A program made the position numbers and the translations under genes. A stretch of 64,000 nt of DNA from UBA12170 sp964293475 (lineage in GTDB: Bacteria; Bacteroidota; Bacteroidia; Bacteroidales; UBA12170): the NCBI GenBank assembly GCA_964293475.1, contig CAXYYJ010000025.1:1-64000 (forward strand). The letters run 5' to 3'. The notes beneath the pieces were generated by a model that saw nothing but the letters and a program-made list of their open reading frames with translations, made no database searches and was not told the origin of the DNA. Shown here in pieces: positions 16,413 to 25,615 of the stretch. Every line of letters starts with the position of its first letter. Within the stretch, counting starts at the first letter, position 1.

Positions 16413-17807
16413 ATGAATCCTGTTACACAAACCAAATCAAAGAACACTCTGGCCATTACAGTATTAACCACATTATTTTTTATGTGGGGATTTATCACCG
16501 TTCTCAACGATATACTCATTCCGCATTTAAAGAACGTGTTTAGTCTTACCTATTTCCAGGCCATGCTCATCCAGTTTTCCTTTTTCGGAGCCTATTTTGT
16601 TGGGGGCTTTCTTTACTTCATCATTTCCCGAACCTATGGCGATCCCATAAATAAAATCGGCTATAAAAACGGAATCATATTGGGCTTGCTCATTTCATCC
16701 ATAGGAACGGCTTTGTTTTATCCCGCTGCCGAATTTCATATGTACGGATTCTTTCTCTCAGCACTTTTTGTTCTGGGGTTGGGTTTTGCTGTTCTTCAAA
16801 TCGCTGCCAATCCCTATGTAGCCATTCTCGGACCCGAATCGCAAGCTTCGGCACGGTTAAATTTGTCCCAGGGTTTCAATTCCTTCGGCACAACCATAGG
16901 TCCTGTAATTGGGGGATATTTGATTTTCGAATATTTTAATATGGAAGGTTCCGGGGCTGATTCAGTTATAAAGCCTTATCTCATGCTGACCGGCCTACTG
17001 CTTTTACTCATTGTTCTCATAAAACTTGTCCCACTTCCTCGGTTTCAGCAGCAGGATGAAAAAGTAAAAAGTAGTGGAGCACTTGCCTATCCGCATTTGC
17101 GCTTTGGCGCTTTGGCAATTTTTCTATATGTGGGTGCCGAGGTAGCCATTGGTAGTATATTGGTCAGTTTTATAGGATTGGAAAATATTGCAGGATTGGA
17201 TGAATCGAAAGCCTCGGCTCTCATAGCCTTTTATTGGGGTGGAGCTATGATAGGTCGTTTCTTGGGTGCCATTTCACTCAGCGAAATGGCCCAAAACAAA
17301 AAATATCCTCTTATGGCTTTGGTCGCTTTAGCTGCCTTTGCAGTCATATTTTTTGTGGTTGATACCAGGAATTCCATTTCTTTTGGTCAAATTTCCCCCT
17401 ATCTGGGTTTTCTTGCACTCAACTATCTGGCCTTTATTTTCGGAAAATCAATGGCCAGCCGAACTCTATCAGTATTTGCTATTTTCCCAGTTATTTTGCT
17501 TTTTATTGGCATGTTTACCAACGGCAATCTGGCCATGTGGTCAATTCTTGGCATAGGTATTTTCAACTCAATAATGTGGTCAAATATATTTACACTGGCA
17601 ATTAAAGGATTGGGCGACGACACGAGTCAGGGTAGCAGCGTACTCGTTATGTTTATTGTCGGTGGTGCCATTATTCCACCCATACAAGGTTTAATGGCCG
17701 ACTATATAGGTGTTCAACTTTCGTTTTTTGTACCCATGTTTAGCTATGTCTATCTGGCCTGGTATGGTTGGAAAGGTCATATCATTAAAGCACCCAAATT
17801 GTCATAG
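16413..17807 (+). CDS. FucP-like sugar:H+ symporter (MFS)
   Basis: A 464-aa major facilitator transporter with about 12 transmembrane helices. The N-terminus LTTLFFMWGFITVLNDILIP (TM1, with the N and D of the FucP family) and FFGAYFVGG (TM2) are typical of the FHS/FucP sugar permeases (L-fucose, glucose/galactose). It also has ILGLGFAVLQIAANPYVAILGP and LNLSQGFNSFGTTIGP. It imports a monosaccharide across the inner membrane with protons. The substrate cannot be decided from sequence. The 48-aa membrane protein precedes it by 5 bp, and a second MFS gene follows after 39 bp. Confidence 0.88.
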   Translation: MNPVTQTKSKNTLAITVLTTLFFMWGFITVLNDILIPHLKNVFSLTYFQAMLIQFSFFGAYFVGGFLYFIISRTYGDPINKIGYKNGIILGLLISSIGTALFYPAAEFHMYGFFLSALFVLGLGFAVLQIAANPYVAILGPESQASARLNLSQGFNSFGTTIGPVIGGYLIFEYFNMEGSGADSVIKPYLMLTGLLLLLIVLIKLVPLPRFQQQDEKVKSSGALAYPHLRFGALAIFLYVGAEVAIGSILVSFIGLENIAGLDESKASALIAFYWGGAMIGRFLGAISLSEMAQNKKYPLMALVALAAFAVIFFVVDTRNSISFGQISPYLGFLALNYLAFIFGKSMASRTLSVFAIFPVILLFIGMFTNGNLAMWSILGIGIFNSIMWSNIFTLAIKGLGDDTSQGSSVLVMFIVGGAIIPPIQGLMADYIGVQLSFFVPMFSYVYLAWYGWKGHIIKAPKLS

Positions 17808-17846
17808 TGCTTATCGTGTTAACCATAATTTTCTTTTGATAAATCA

Positions 17847-19010
17847 TTGAAAAACAACCAATTTAGCTGGCCACGTGTAATTGATATCAGTGGTGCACAT
17901 TTATTGCATGATATTTATGGAGCCTTTTTAGCGCCCCTTTTCCCATTACTTATTGAAAAAATGGGATTAAACTATTTTATGGTGGGTGCATTGTCTGTGG
18001 TTCAGCGAATTCCGTCTGTTTTTAACCCCCTTATCGGATTGTTTGTGGAACGAAAGGACCTTAGGGTTTTCGTAATTTTAATGCCAGCCATTACGGTGAT
18101 AACAATGAGCTTGATTGGGGTGGTTGAAAACTTCTGGCAATTGGTTATTTTGCTTTTTATCATGGGGTGGAGCTCTGCTTTTTTTCATGTGCCGGGGCCT
18201 GTCCTTATAAAACGGGTGAGTGGAGAAAAAACAGGATTGGGCATGAGTGTTTACATGTTGTCGGCAGAGCTGGGCCGTTCGCTCGGTCCAATCATTATTG
18301 TTGCAGCAGTGTCATGGTGGGGGTTGGGTGGAACAGTATGGCTCATTCCAGTGGGATTGATGGCTTCTCTTTTGTTGTTTTTTCGTTTGCGCAAAATTGC
18401 ACCTGTTCATCACGAGGGCGTTGTTAATTTAATATCATCATGGCAACTTTTAAAAGATTTAAAAGCCTATTATTTTGTTATAGCAGGTTATAGTTTTTCT
18501 CAGGGGCTGCTAAAAGCATTACTTGTCACATTTTTGCCCACGTACTATACCAATAGTGGCGAAAGCCTTTGGTTTGCAGCCTATACACTATCTTTTTTCG
18601 AACTGGCAGGGGCAGCTGGAAGTCTGTTATCAGGCACTGTTTCCGATAAAATAGGACGTGGAAGAGCATTAATCCTAATAGCCATTTTGGTGCCTTTAAT
18701 TATGGTGATGTTCATTTTTACAAATTCATGGCTCAATATACTTGCTTTAACTCTCATGGGACTGGTAATTTTTGGCTCCGGACCTGTATTGTTGGCACTC
18801 ATTCAAGATGTTGGGGCTCAAAGACCTGGATTTTCCAATGGAGTTTACATGACAATTAATTTTGCTTTAGGGGCCGTGGCCACTGTTTTGGTCGGATTCT
18901 TATCAGATATTTATGGATTGGAGCAAATTTTCATGATTTCACCTTTATTTGCCATGCTCACCATTCCCTTTGCCTATAGAATAAATGCACTTGTCAGGCG
19001 TGCAGGATAA
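17847..19010 (+). CDS. MFS transporter, fosmidomycin-resistance-like
   Basis: A 387-aa major facilitator protein with ~12 predicted helices. The N-terminal stretch ISGAHLLHDIYGAFLAPLFPLL with histidines and Asp in TM1 resembles the Fsr/fosmidomycin-resistance subgroup, and the loop SDKIGRGRAL is a standard MFS A-like motif between TM8 and TM9. It starts at TTG 17847, and no ATG lies before the first membrane helix. It is 39 bp after the FucP-like gene and may share its transcript. It could be an efflux pump or an uptake carrier. Confidence 0.75.
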   Translation: MKNNQFSWPRVIDISGAHLLHDIYGAFLAPLFPLLIEKMGLNYFMVGALSVVQRIPSVFNPLIGLFVERKDLRVFVILMPAITVITMSLIGVVENFWQLVILLFIMGWSSAFFHVPGPVLIKRVSGEKTGLGMSVYMLSAELGRSLGPIIIVAAVSWWGLGGTVWLIPVGLMASLLLFFRLRKIAPVHHEGVVNLISSWQLLKDLKAYYFVIAGYSFSQGLLKALLVTFLPTYYTNSGESLWFAAYTLSFFELAGAAGSLLSGTVSDKIGRGRALILIAILVPLIMVMFIFTNSWLNILALTLMGLVIFGSGPVLLALIQDVGAQRPGFSNGVYMTINFALGAVATVLVGFLSDIYGLEQIFMISPLFAMLTIPFAYRINALVRRAG

Positions 19011-19157
19011 ATAGACTTTTGACAATATTATCATCCCCTGAAAAAAATTTATTTCCTTTAGAAACAGATTGCAACCTTTCTTTTCAAAACTTGTACTTAG
19101 GAGTAATGAATTAAATTTAATTTATTGCCTATTTTTATTTAGTGAATAGTTTTCTTT

Positions 19158-19697
19158 ATGCTGAATCTGGAGATTCATAAAAATATCATTGAAAAATGTA
19201 AGCAAGGCGATGCGCGTGCACAGTTTGAGCTCTTCAAACTGTATAATAGAGCCATGTACAATACATGCTATAGAATGATGAATCACCATGAAGATGCTCA
19301 GGATATGCTGCAGGATTCGTTTTCTGATGCATTTAGAAAGCTTAACACTTTTGCTTACAACTGCACATTTGGTGCTTGGTTAAAGAGAATTGTGGTAAAC
19401 CATTGTATTAATGAACTAAAGCGTAAAAAGCCCGAATTGAAATACTGCGAAGAGCTTCCGGCACACAGAGAAGATGAAGATGCATCGGTGGGATTGTCGG
19501 TTGAAATGGTAAAAAGCGCCATGATGCAGTTGCCCGAAGGAAGCCGTGTAATTTTTTCACTGTATCTTCTCGAAGGGTACGATCATGGCGAGATAGCCCA
19601 GATTTTGGGTGTCACAGAATCCAATAGCAAGAGCCAGTACATGAGAGCAAAACGCCGGGTTTATGAAATATTGAAGGAGAAAGTTTATGAAGAATGA
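19158..19697 (+). CDS. ECF-type RNA polymerase sigma factor
   Basis: A 179-aa sigma-70 family factor containing only regions 2 and 4. Region 2 (~22-85) contains MYNTCYRMMNHHEDAQDMLQ and DSFSDAFRKL. Region 4 (~120-172) contains SRVIFSLYLLEGYDHGEIAQ and the helix-turn-helix LGVTESNSKSQYMRAKRRV. It directs transcription of a small regulon, probably including its own operon. The next gene overlaps its end by 11 bp and encodes a membrane-anchored protein in the position of an anti-sigma factor. Confidence 0.9.
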   Translation: MLNLEIHKNIIEKCKQGDARAQFELFKLYNRAMYNTCYRMMNHHEDAQDMLQDSFSDAFRKLNTFAYNCTFGAWLKRIVVNHCINELKRKKPELKYCEELPAHREDEDASVGLSVEMVKSAMMQLPEGSRVIFSLYLLEGYDHGEIAQILGVTESNSKSQYMRAKRRVYEILKEKVYEE

Positions 19698-20265
19698 TGA
19701 TAGATTAGAACGTTTTATACTTGAAAACAGGAGCCATTTCGATGGTTTAATTCCCGATGACAGCCTTTTTCAGAACATAGAAACTATTAAACCACCTGCC
19801 AAAAGAAGTTTAACCTTGTGGCAAGTAACTGCCAGAATAGCTGCAGCTGTTATTCTGTTTTTCTCAGGATACAGTATTCAGCATTTTATGGGAAACAAAT
19901 CCGCTGAAAACCATTTAAATAATAATTCAGCACATTACGAAGCCAGCAGCGATTCTGCTTACAGGGCTTTTTCTGAGATGCAGCATTATTATCAAAATCA
20001 AATCGACCAGGTGAGTACCGATATTATTACGCTGGTTAACAACGATCAGGAGGTTCATCAGGAAATAGAAATGGAGCTCAATGACCTCAAAAAAATATTT
20101 GAAGATTTGAAAAATGATTTAAACGACCAGGCCAATAACAAGGAAGTGATCGATGCCATGATAATGAATTACAGAGTTAAGTTGAAATTGCTCGAAGATA
20201 TGCGCGAACAATTGAAACCACAAACCAATACGGAGGAAGTTAGATATGAAACCTTGGATATATAG
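19687..20265 (+). CDS. Putative membrane-anchored sigma-factor partner
   Basis: A 192-aa protein with a soluble N-terminal segment (1-45), one transmembrane helix (~48-66, VTARIAAAVILFFSGYSI) and a long coiled-coil C-terminal part (~85-180, rich in Glu/Lys/Gln). It overlaps the ECF sigma gene by 11 bp. The topology (cytosolic N-terminus, single TM, extracytoplasmic domain) is that of anti-sigma factors. No zinc anti-sigma HxxxCxxC motif is visible, so the anti-sigma role is inferred from position only. Confidence 0.6.
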   Translation: MKNDDRLERFILENRSHFDGLIPDDSLFQNIETIKPPAKRSLTLWQVTARIAAAVILFFSGYSIQHFMGNKSAENHLNNNSAHYEASSDSAYRAFSEMQHYYQNQIDQVSTDIITLVNNDQEVHQEIEMELNDLKKIFEDLKNDLNDQANNKEVIDAMIMNYRVKLKLLEDMREQLKPQTNTEEVRYETLDI

Positions 20266-21340
20266 TTTAATTACAGGAGTATTTTTAATAGGTCTTTGTG
20301 CCAATGCCCAAACCTATCAGAGTAAAAAAACTTTTGACCGAACTTTTGCACTCAATCAGCAAATGGATGTTACTATCAATAATAAATATGGTGATATTCA
20401 GGTGATTCATTGGGCGAAGGACTCCTTAAAAGTTCACGTGGATGTTGAAGTTAACAGCCCAAAACCATCCAAAACCCACAAGCTGTTCTCTGCCATCGAT
20501 GTTCAGTTTAGCGCAACACATTTCTATATTATTGCCCAAACCAATTTGGCGGGTCAAAGTAGTCTTTGGACAGATATATCCGATTTATCAAAATTGGTGG
20601 TAAACCCTTCTACTTCAACCCGAATTAACTATACCATCTACTTGCCCATCACCGCCAAACTGCATCTTCAGAATAAATTCGGGAATATTTATCTCGCAGA
20701 CTATCAAGGAGATTTAAGTATTGATTTATCCAATGGCGACCTTAAAGCACATGATTTAACTGGCAAAACCAAACTAAAAATTTCGTTCGGCAACCTTTTT
20801 GTCAACAAGCTCGAAAAAGCTGTTTTGGAATCGACCTATCTTGATGCCGAAATAGCTGAGTGCGACCATTTGGAAACCAACACAAGTACCACTACCCTGA
20901 ATATTGATTTCATAAATGAATTGAATATGAACTCCGCGCACGATAAGTATTACCTCGGAAAAGTATTTACAGTAACCGGAACAAGCAGGTTCAATTTTTT
21001 AAGGATAGGTAATATCATGGAGAGTATTGATATTATTCAAAAGTTTGGTACCATCCAGGTAAAAGACATGAGTCCGCAAATTAAGAAATTCAAACTAAGC
21101 ACCTATAAAACCGATATACATTTGAGCTTCGACAATAGCCGATCTTTTCTTGTCGATTTTAGATTCATCAAGCCCGCTATGATTAGTTATCCGACTATTG
21201 TTCTCGAAAAAAAGGAAGAATTGGTGGATGCTACTTCAGGATTAAAATCGATCCAACTAAAGCTGGGCCAGCCTTCTGCCAAACCATTTCTTATGAATAT
21301 TCAGGCTGAAGAAGGAAATATTTACATGAATCTAAAATAG
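20246..21340 (+). CDS. Secreted beta-repeat protein (DUF4097-like)
   Basis: A 364-aa exported protein with a signal peptide (1-22, cleavage near CANAQ). The rest is a series of short beta-strand repeats typical of DUF4097/adhesin-like beta-solenoids: IYLADYQGDLSIDLSNGDL, KLKISFGNLFVNKLEKAVLE and KFGTIQVKDMSPQ. The start overlaps the putative anti-sigma gene by 20 bp, so it belongs to the sigma operon. Probably periplasmic or cell-surface. The ligand is unknown. Confidence 0.65.
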   Translation: MKPWIYSLITGVFLIGLCANAQTYQSKKTFDRTFALNQQMDVTINNKYGDIQVIHWAKDSLKVHVDVEVNSPKPSKTHKLFSAIDVQFSATHFYIIAQTNLAGQSSLWTDISDLSKLVVNPSTSTRINYTIYLPITAKLHLQNKFGNIYLADYQGDLSIDLSNGDLKAHDLTGKTKLKISFGNLFVNKLEKAVLESTYLDAEIAECDHLETNTSTTTLNIDFINELNMNSAHDKYYLGKVFTVTGTSRFNFLRIGNIMESIDIIQKFGTIQVKDMSPQIKKFKLSTYKTDIHLSFDNSRSFLVDFRFIKPAMISYPTIVLEKKEELVDATSGLKSIQLKLGQPSAKPFLMNIQAEEGNIYMNLK

Positions 21341-21406
21341 TTTTGCAACCCTTTTTAATTTGAATTGTTTTTGTATTCAATTACGAATTATAAAAATAAA
21401 ATAACA

Positions 21407-22171
21407 ATGAAAAGTAAAGTTTTATATCTGGTTGTATTCATATCAGTAAGTATAGTATTAACATCGTGCAGCAAGTTTTTTATCGAAGGAAATGGCATGG
21501 TTAAGGAAGAGACCAGAGAGCTTGGTCAATTTGATAAAGTTGCCAACGAAGGTAGTTTTGAAGTCGAAATTATTCGTGATTCGTCCTTTTACGTAATAGT
21601 AAAAGCAGAATCTAACCTGTTAAATCTTGTAAGCACCGATATTAATTCGGGAGCCCTCATTATAAATACCCGCGAAAACGTAAACAATACCCGCCCAATT
21701 AAATTAGAAGTTCATGTTCCGGAGATTAAGGCATTAGAAATGAATGGCAGTGGATTTATTCGTTTTTATGGATTTGAAACTGAAAGTTTTTCAGCTGTCA
21801 TAAATGGTTCGGGCAATATCTCGGGATCAATGGTTTCTGAAGAAGCCTGGCTAAAGACCGATGGCTCCGGAAGTTTTAATTTAGATATGGATGCCGGCAA
21901 TGTTGAAGCCATTATTAGTGGTTCGGGAAATATAGTTATTGAAGGCAGTGGAGATTTTGTTCAGGCTGATATTAAAGGATCGGGGAATGTTAAAGCTTTG
22001 AATTTTGAAGCCTTAAAATCTGAGCTGGATATTTATGGCTCAGGGAATGTTTACATAAATGCATCACAATACCTTGATGCCGAAATTATGGGAAGTGGTT
22101 CTGTTTACTACATTGGCAATCCACAGGTTAATACCACCATTCTGGGCTCAGGAAGAGTTTTAAGATATTAG
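21407..22171 (+). CDS. GIN-domain (DUF2807) adhesin-like lipoprotein
   Basis: A 254-aa lipoprotein. Starting at ATG 21407, it has a signal peptide with the lipobox LTSC at residue ~20. It then has a DUF2807 'head GIN' domain: glycine/serine-rich beta turns recur about every 20 residues (MNGSGFIRF, INGSGNISGS, TDGSGSFNLDM, ISGSGNIVIEGSG, IKGSGNVKAL, IYGSGNVYI, IMGSGSVYY, ILGSGRV), giving a right-handed beta-helix. Likely on the cell surface or outer membrane. It is the fourth gene of the ECF sigma operon. An earlier TTG at 21365 would spoil the signal peptide. Confidence 0.85.
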   Translation: MKSKVLYLVVFISVSIVLTSCSKFFIEGNGMVKEETRELGQFDKVANEGSFEVEIIRDSSFYVIVKAESNLLNLVSTDINSGALIINTRENVNNTRPIKLEVHVPEIKALEMNGSGFIRFYGFETESFSAVINGSGNISGSMVSEEAWLKTDGSGSFNLDMDAGNVEAIISGSGNIVIEGSGDFVQADIKGSGNVKALNFEALKSELDIYGSGNVYINASQYLDAEIMGSGSVYYIGNPQVNTTILGSGRVLRY

Positions 22172-22201
22172 ATAGGATAAATAGCATAATTTAACTTTTA
22201 T

Positions 22202-22217
22202 AACGAGCATGTTCGTT
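22202..22217. promoter_or_regulatory. Imperfect 16-bp palindrome upstream of the beta-barrel gene
   Basis: AACGAGCATGTTCGTT pairs with itself at 14 of 16 positions. It lies 68 bp before the start at 22285. It could be a regulator site or a hairpin in the leader. Low confidence. Confidence 0.3.
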
Positions 22218-22284
22218 TAACAAAAACTTCGGTGGACAACTCACATGCGGGTTTTAGCCGGACTTCACTAAAAAATTATTTCGA

Positions 22285-22983
22285 ATGAAATCAAAAATGA
22301 AAATCGGATGTTTAATCATCCTGCTCATGGCAGGGGTAAGTTCTGTGTGGGCGCAATCAGAAGAAATCAATAAACCAATGAAAACCATTTTTAGTAACTC
22401 CGACGGCAGTGTTCAGCATGGGGGATATTTTGGTCTTGTGTTGGGCTATTCCACCATCGATGATAAAGGTGCCGTGGAAGCAGGTGCTCGTTTAGCGTGG
22501 GTTATAAATCATAGGTTTGCTCTTGGTTTTACTGGAAAAGGCTTTTATAATGACCTCGATAAATCCAACGGCATAAATAATGCGGATTATAATCTGGCAG
22601 GCGGTTATGGGGGATTGTTCTTTCAGCCAATTTTGTTTCCAAAAGCTCCTGTTCACGTTAGCTTCCCAATCATTCTGGGGGTGGGGGGTGTTTCCCTAAG
22701 TCCCCGCGACGAATATAATTATCATTGGGATTATGATAATTATGAGTCGGATTATTATACCTATGATACTGACTACTTTTTAGTGCTAGAACCTGGTATT
22801 GATGTGGAATTCAATGTATTGAATTATTTGCGCATGTCACTTGGGGCTTCTTATAGGTTCACAAACAACATTAACCTGCTTTACGAGTACACTGAGAATG
22901 ATGTGGATATATTTCGGAAAGTAGATCCGCAAGCTCTTAATAATTTCACCTTCCGCATGGCCATTATGGTAGGATGGTTTTAA
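22285..22983 (+). CDS. Outer-membrane beta-barrel-like protein
   Basis: A 232-aa protein with a signal peptide (1-24, cleavage near VWAQS). The mature part has alternating amphipathic strands with many glycines and aromatics (GGYFGLVLGYSTID, GARLAWVINHRFALGFTGKG, YLRMSLGASYRFTNN) and ends in an aromatic residue (MVGWF), the usual beta-barrel assembly signal. One loop is rich in Tyr, Asp and His (~145-170). It follows the GIN lipoprotein by ~110 bp and may be part of the same envelope-stress regulon. A terminator follows at 23015. Confidence 0.7.
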   Translation: MKSKMKIGCLIILLMAGVSSVWAQSEEINKPMKTIFSNSDGSVQHGGYFGLVLGYSTIDDKGAVEAGARLAWVINHRFALGFTGKGFYNDLDKSNGINNADYNLAGGYGGLFFQPILFPKAPVHVSFPIILGVGGVSLSPRDEYNYHWDYDNYESDYYTYDTDYFLVLEPGIDVEFNVLNYLRMSLGASYRFTNNINLLYEYTENDVDIFRKVDPQALNNFTFRMAIMVGWF

Positions 22984-23014
22984 ACATTCACTCAACTCAT
23001 AATTTGAATAAAGT

Positions 23015-23044
23015 ACCGGCAAAGTTCAACGAGCCGGTTTTTTA
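23015..23044 (+). terminator. Rho-independent terminator after the beta-barrel gene
   Basis: Stem ACCGGC/GCCGGT with a 12-nt loop followed by TTTTTT, about 30 bp after the stop codon at 22983. Confidence 0.75.
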
Positions 23045-23059
23045 TTGTCCCAATAGAGG

Positions 23060-24502
23060 TTATTTTAGTGGTGTAAGAGAGCCTATGATGATAGATAATT
23101 GGTTTTCAGGTAATTGAGCATTAAACAGTTTTATTTCACAAGCTTTTCGTTTTCCCGAGCTTGTAATTAGGTTTAGGTTTTTTTTGATTTGTTTATCCGA
23201 AGCATAAAAATCACGAATGGTATTTTTAAGTAGTTCCTGTTCCTGTAAAACCAGATAACTATAAATTTCCCGATTTAAACATTCCTCTTTTTTATAGCCA
23301 AGTAATTCTTCCCATCCATCTGTAAGAGAGAGTATTTTTCCATTAATATCTAAAGTAAAACCGATGGATTTTCCAGGACGAACGATGCTAAGTAATATTT
23401 CATTTTGTTGTTTAAGCTGATTTTCCAGAAATTTTAATGTGTCAATATTCCGACCAACAATTTGTATTTCGAAAATCATTCCCCTGTGGTTTTTGATAGG
23501 AATAAAAAAGACATTGAACCAAATCAATTGGTCCAATAGCAGTTGTGTTTCGCAGCTGACTTGTTGAGCTCCCCGATCAAAATCGGATATTACCTGATTG
23601 AGACCCGGAAAATCACCATCACCCAAATAGTTGCAAATATTATTGGCATCGGTGGTTTTGCTGATGAGATTTAAATTTTGAAAAGATGAATTATGATAAA
23701 GTATTTGGCCTTCGAGATTGATACGAATCAGAATGTCTTTCTGCTCATTGAGAATACCCTTCATAAATGCACTTTCTTCTAACGAATTCTGAAATTCTAT
23801 TTTAATATTGCTGAGTTGATGCATTAAATCAAGATTTATTTTTTCAAAATCATTTAATCTCGTCCTTAATGTGGTTTCTTCCTCTTCCCAGCTTTTGGCT
23901 GCATTATTAAGATTAGCAACTCTGGTGAACGAGCTCCTTAGTTGAGCTTGCAAATTGTGCAATATAATCTGAAGATAGTTCTTATTGATAAATTCCCTTT
24001 TCGAAATCAACATTACCGAAATCTTCATGGAAGCATTCTTAAGAATTGGTATAACTGCAATGGTAGAAATATTTGATAGCGTATTTTTGTATAAAAAATC
24101 GCAACCTGGCTCCATCAATTCCTTAAGATAAATATTTTGAGGAAAGAAAATTGACCCCAGAGAATCTGTTAATTGGGTTTTACAAATATCGGCAAGAAAT
24201 TTTTTCGGGATGGATTTGTTTTTTATAAGATCAATTTTGTTCAGGTTTTCATCATATCTATAGAAAAGTACACCGTGAATATGAATCATTTTTGTTAGGT
24301 AGCCCATGGATATTCCAATAGCATGCTCAATATCAGAGGCATCTAACATTGCTTCGGCCATTTGGCTTTTTATATTCATAAAATCCATGATATTAGAATC
24401 TTCGCTGTTCATGGAAGGCCGAAAACGCAATTTTTTGTTTTCAGTTTCTAATTTTTCTATCCTCAGCTTCAATTCCTCAATGGTGAGGTAATTATTTTTC
24501 AT
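23060..24502 (-). CDS. PAS-domain sensor without a visible output domain
   Basis: A 480-aa cytosolic protein. Residues ~5-28 form a coiled coil. Residues ~45-195 look like a GAF-type domain. A second coiled coil lies at ~205-250. Two PAS domains follow (~250-365, with GQILYHNSSFQNLN; ~375-478, with GFTLDINGKILSLTDGWEELLGYKKEE, quoted in part: LTDGWEELLGYKKEE). The protein ends after the second PAS, with no HisKA, GGDEF, HTH or receiver. It must therefore act by protein-protein contact, perhaps with a kinase encoded elsewhere. A TTG-N23-TATTTTTG promoter lies just upstream. Confidence 0.75.
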   Translation of the reverse strand: MKNNYLTIEELKLRIEKLETENKKLRFRPSMNSEDSNIMDFMNIKSQMAEAMLDASDIEHAIGISMGYLTKMIHIHGVLFYRYDENLNKIDLIKNKSIPKKFLADICKTQLTDSLGSIFFPQNIYLKELMEPGCDFLYKNTLSNISTIAVIPILKNASMKISVMLISKREFINKNYLQIILHNLQAQLRSSFTRVANLNNAAKSWEEEETTLRTRLNDFEKINLDLMHQLSNIKIEFQNSLEESAFMKGILNEQKDILIRINLEGQILYHNSSFQNLNLISKTTDANNICNYLGDGDFPGLNQVISDFDRGAQQVSCETQLLLDQLIWFNVFFIPIKNHRGMIFEIQIVGRNIDTLKFLENQLKQQNEILLSIVRPGKSIGFTLDINGKILSLTDGWEELLGYKKEECLNREIYSYLVLQEQELLKNTIRDFYASDKQIKKNLNLITSSGKRKACEIKLFNAQLPENQLSIIIGSLTPLK

Positions 24503-24518
24503 AGCTCATTTCCTAACA

Positions 24519-24552
24519 CAAAAATAAGGAATAATTGGATATGAAGATTCAA
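24519..24552 (-). promoter_or_regulatory. Promoter for the PAS sensor gene
   Basis: On the minus strand: TTG, 23-bp spacer, TATTTTTG (plus-strand caaaaata at 24519-24526 and caa at 24550-24552). The ATG at 24502 is 16 bp downstream of the -7 box. Confidence 0.55.
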
Positions 24553-24610
24553 ACAGGGGTTAACACGAATTAATCAATGCCATCATGCTTAGCAAATAAC
24601 TTCGTTCCAT

Positions 24611-24644
24611 AAAAAAAACCAGGAAATTTCCTGGTTTTTTTTTT
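24611..24644 (-). terminator. Rho-independent terminator after rpoD
   Basis: A near-perfect palindrome with stem AACCAGGAAA/TTTCCTGGTT flanked by A8 and T-rich tracts. It lies 40 bp beyond the rpoD stop codon at 24684 and can work on either strand. Confidence 0.75.
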
Positions 24645-24683
24645 CACCCCTTTAAAATAGTTGGATTGTAAAGCGCTAAATTG

Positions 24684-25547
24684 TTATCCAAGATAGGTCT
24701 TTAATATTTTACTTCTGGATGCATGTTTGAGTCTTCGAATGGCTTTCTCTTTGATTTGACGAACGCGTTCGCGGGTCAGATCAAATTTTTCCCCAATTTC
24801 TTCCAAAGTCATAGGGTGGCTGCCACCAAGTCCAAAGTAAAGTCTGATGACATCGGCTTCGCGTGGAGTAAGTGTAGAGACAGCCCTGTCGATTTCTTTA
24901 CGCAAACTGTCGTAAAGCAATTCGGTTTCGGGAGTTGTACCTTCTTCATTTTTAAGCACATCATACATGTTGGTCTCTTCGTCCGAAAGGAGAGGAGCGT
25001 CCATGGAAATATGACGGCCATTATTTTTAAGCGATTCTTTAACTTCTTCAACTGGAATTTCCAGATAATTTGCAATTTCAATGGCTTTGGGTTCTCTTTC
25101 AAGCACTTGTTCAAGGTGAGCATATGCTTTATTTATTTTATTGATAGACCCAATTTTATTGAGAGGAAGCCTTACTATACGCGATTGTTCAGCCAAAGCC
25201 TGAAGAATAGATTGTCTAATCCACCATACGGCATAAGAAATGAATTTAAATCCTCGGGTTTCGTCGAAACGTTGAGCTGCTTTAATGAGCCCCATATTTC
25301 CTTCGTTTATTAAATCAGGTAAGCTAAGTCCTTGGTTTTGATATTGTTTAGATACTGAAACCACAAAGCGAAGATTTGCTTTTGTGAGTTTTTCCAAGGC
25401 CAGTTTATCTCCCTGCTTTATCCTTTTGGCTAATTCTACTTCTTCATCTGCAGTAATCAACTCAACTTTACCAATTTCCTGTAGGTACTTATCTAATGAT
25501 GCTGTTTCCCGATTGGTTACCTGTTTGGTAATCTTTAGTTGCCTCAT
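24684..25547 (-). CDS. rpoD: Primary RNA polymerase sigma factor
   Basis: A 287-aa group 1 sigma-70 factor. It has the short form usual in Bacteroidota, without the long region 1.1 and NCR of proteobacterial RpoD. Visible parts are region 1.2 (LDKYLQEIGKVELITADEEV), region 2 (DLINEGNMGLIKAAQRFD, then FKFISYAVWWIRQSI), region 3 (SRIVRLPLNKIGSINKINKA) and region 4 (LTPREADVIRLYFGL, then TLEEIGEKFDLTRERVRQIK). It recognises the TTG/TAnnTTTG promoters seen elsewhere in this window. It is followed by a strong terminator at 24611-24644. Confidence 0.95.
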   Translation of the reverse strand: MRQLKITKQVTNRETASLDKYLQEIGKVELITADEEVELAKRIKQGDKLALEKLTKANLRFVVSVSKQYQNQGLSLPDLINEGNMGLIKAAQRFDETRGFKFISYAVWWIRQSILQALAEQSRIVRLPLNKIGSINKINKAYAHLEQVLEREPKAIEIANYLEIPVEEVKESLKNNGRHISMDAPLLSDEETNMYDVLKNEEGTTPETELLYDSLRKEIDRAVSTLTPREADVIRLYFGLGGSHPMTLEEIGEKFDLTRERVRQIKEKAIRRLKHASRSKILKTYLG

Positions 25548-25615
25548 ACAAAATTATTTATTTTCAACTTTTTAATACTAAGACTATTATACGAACTAAA
25601 AATACTTAGGTTACA

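Noticed and set aside
24723..25313. Plus-strand 196-codon frame opposite rpoD
   Set aside because: It is antisense to the unmistakable primary sigma factor. Its composition (Phe-rich) is typical of a shadow frame.
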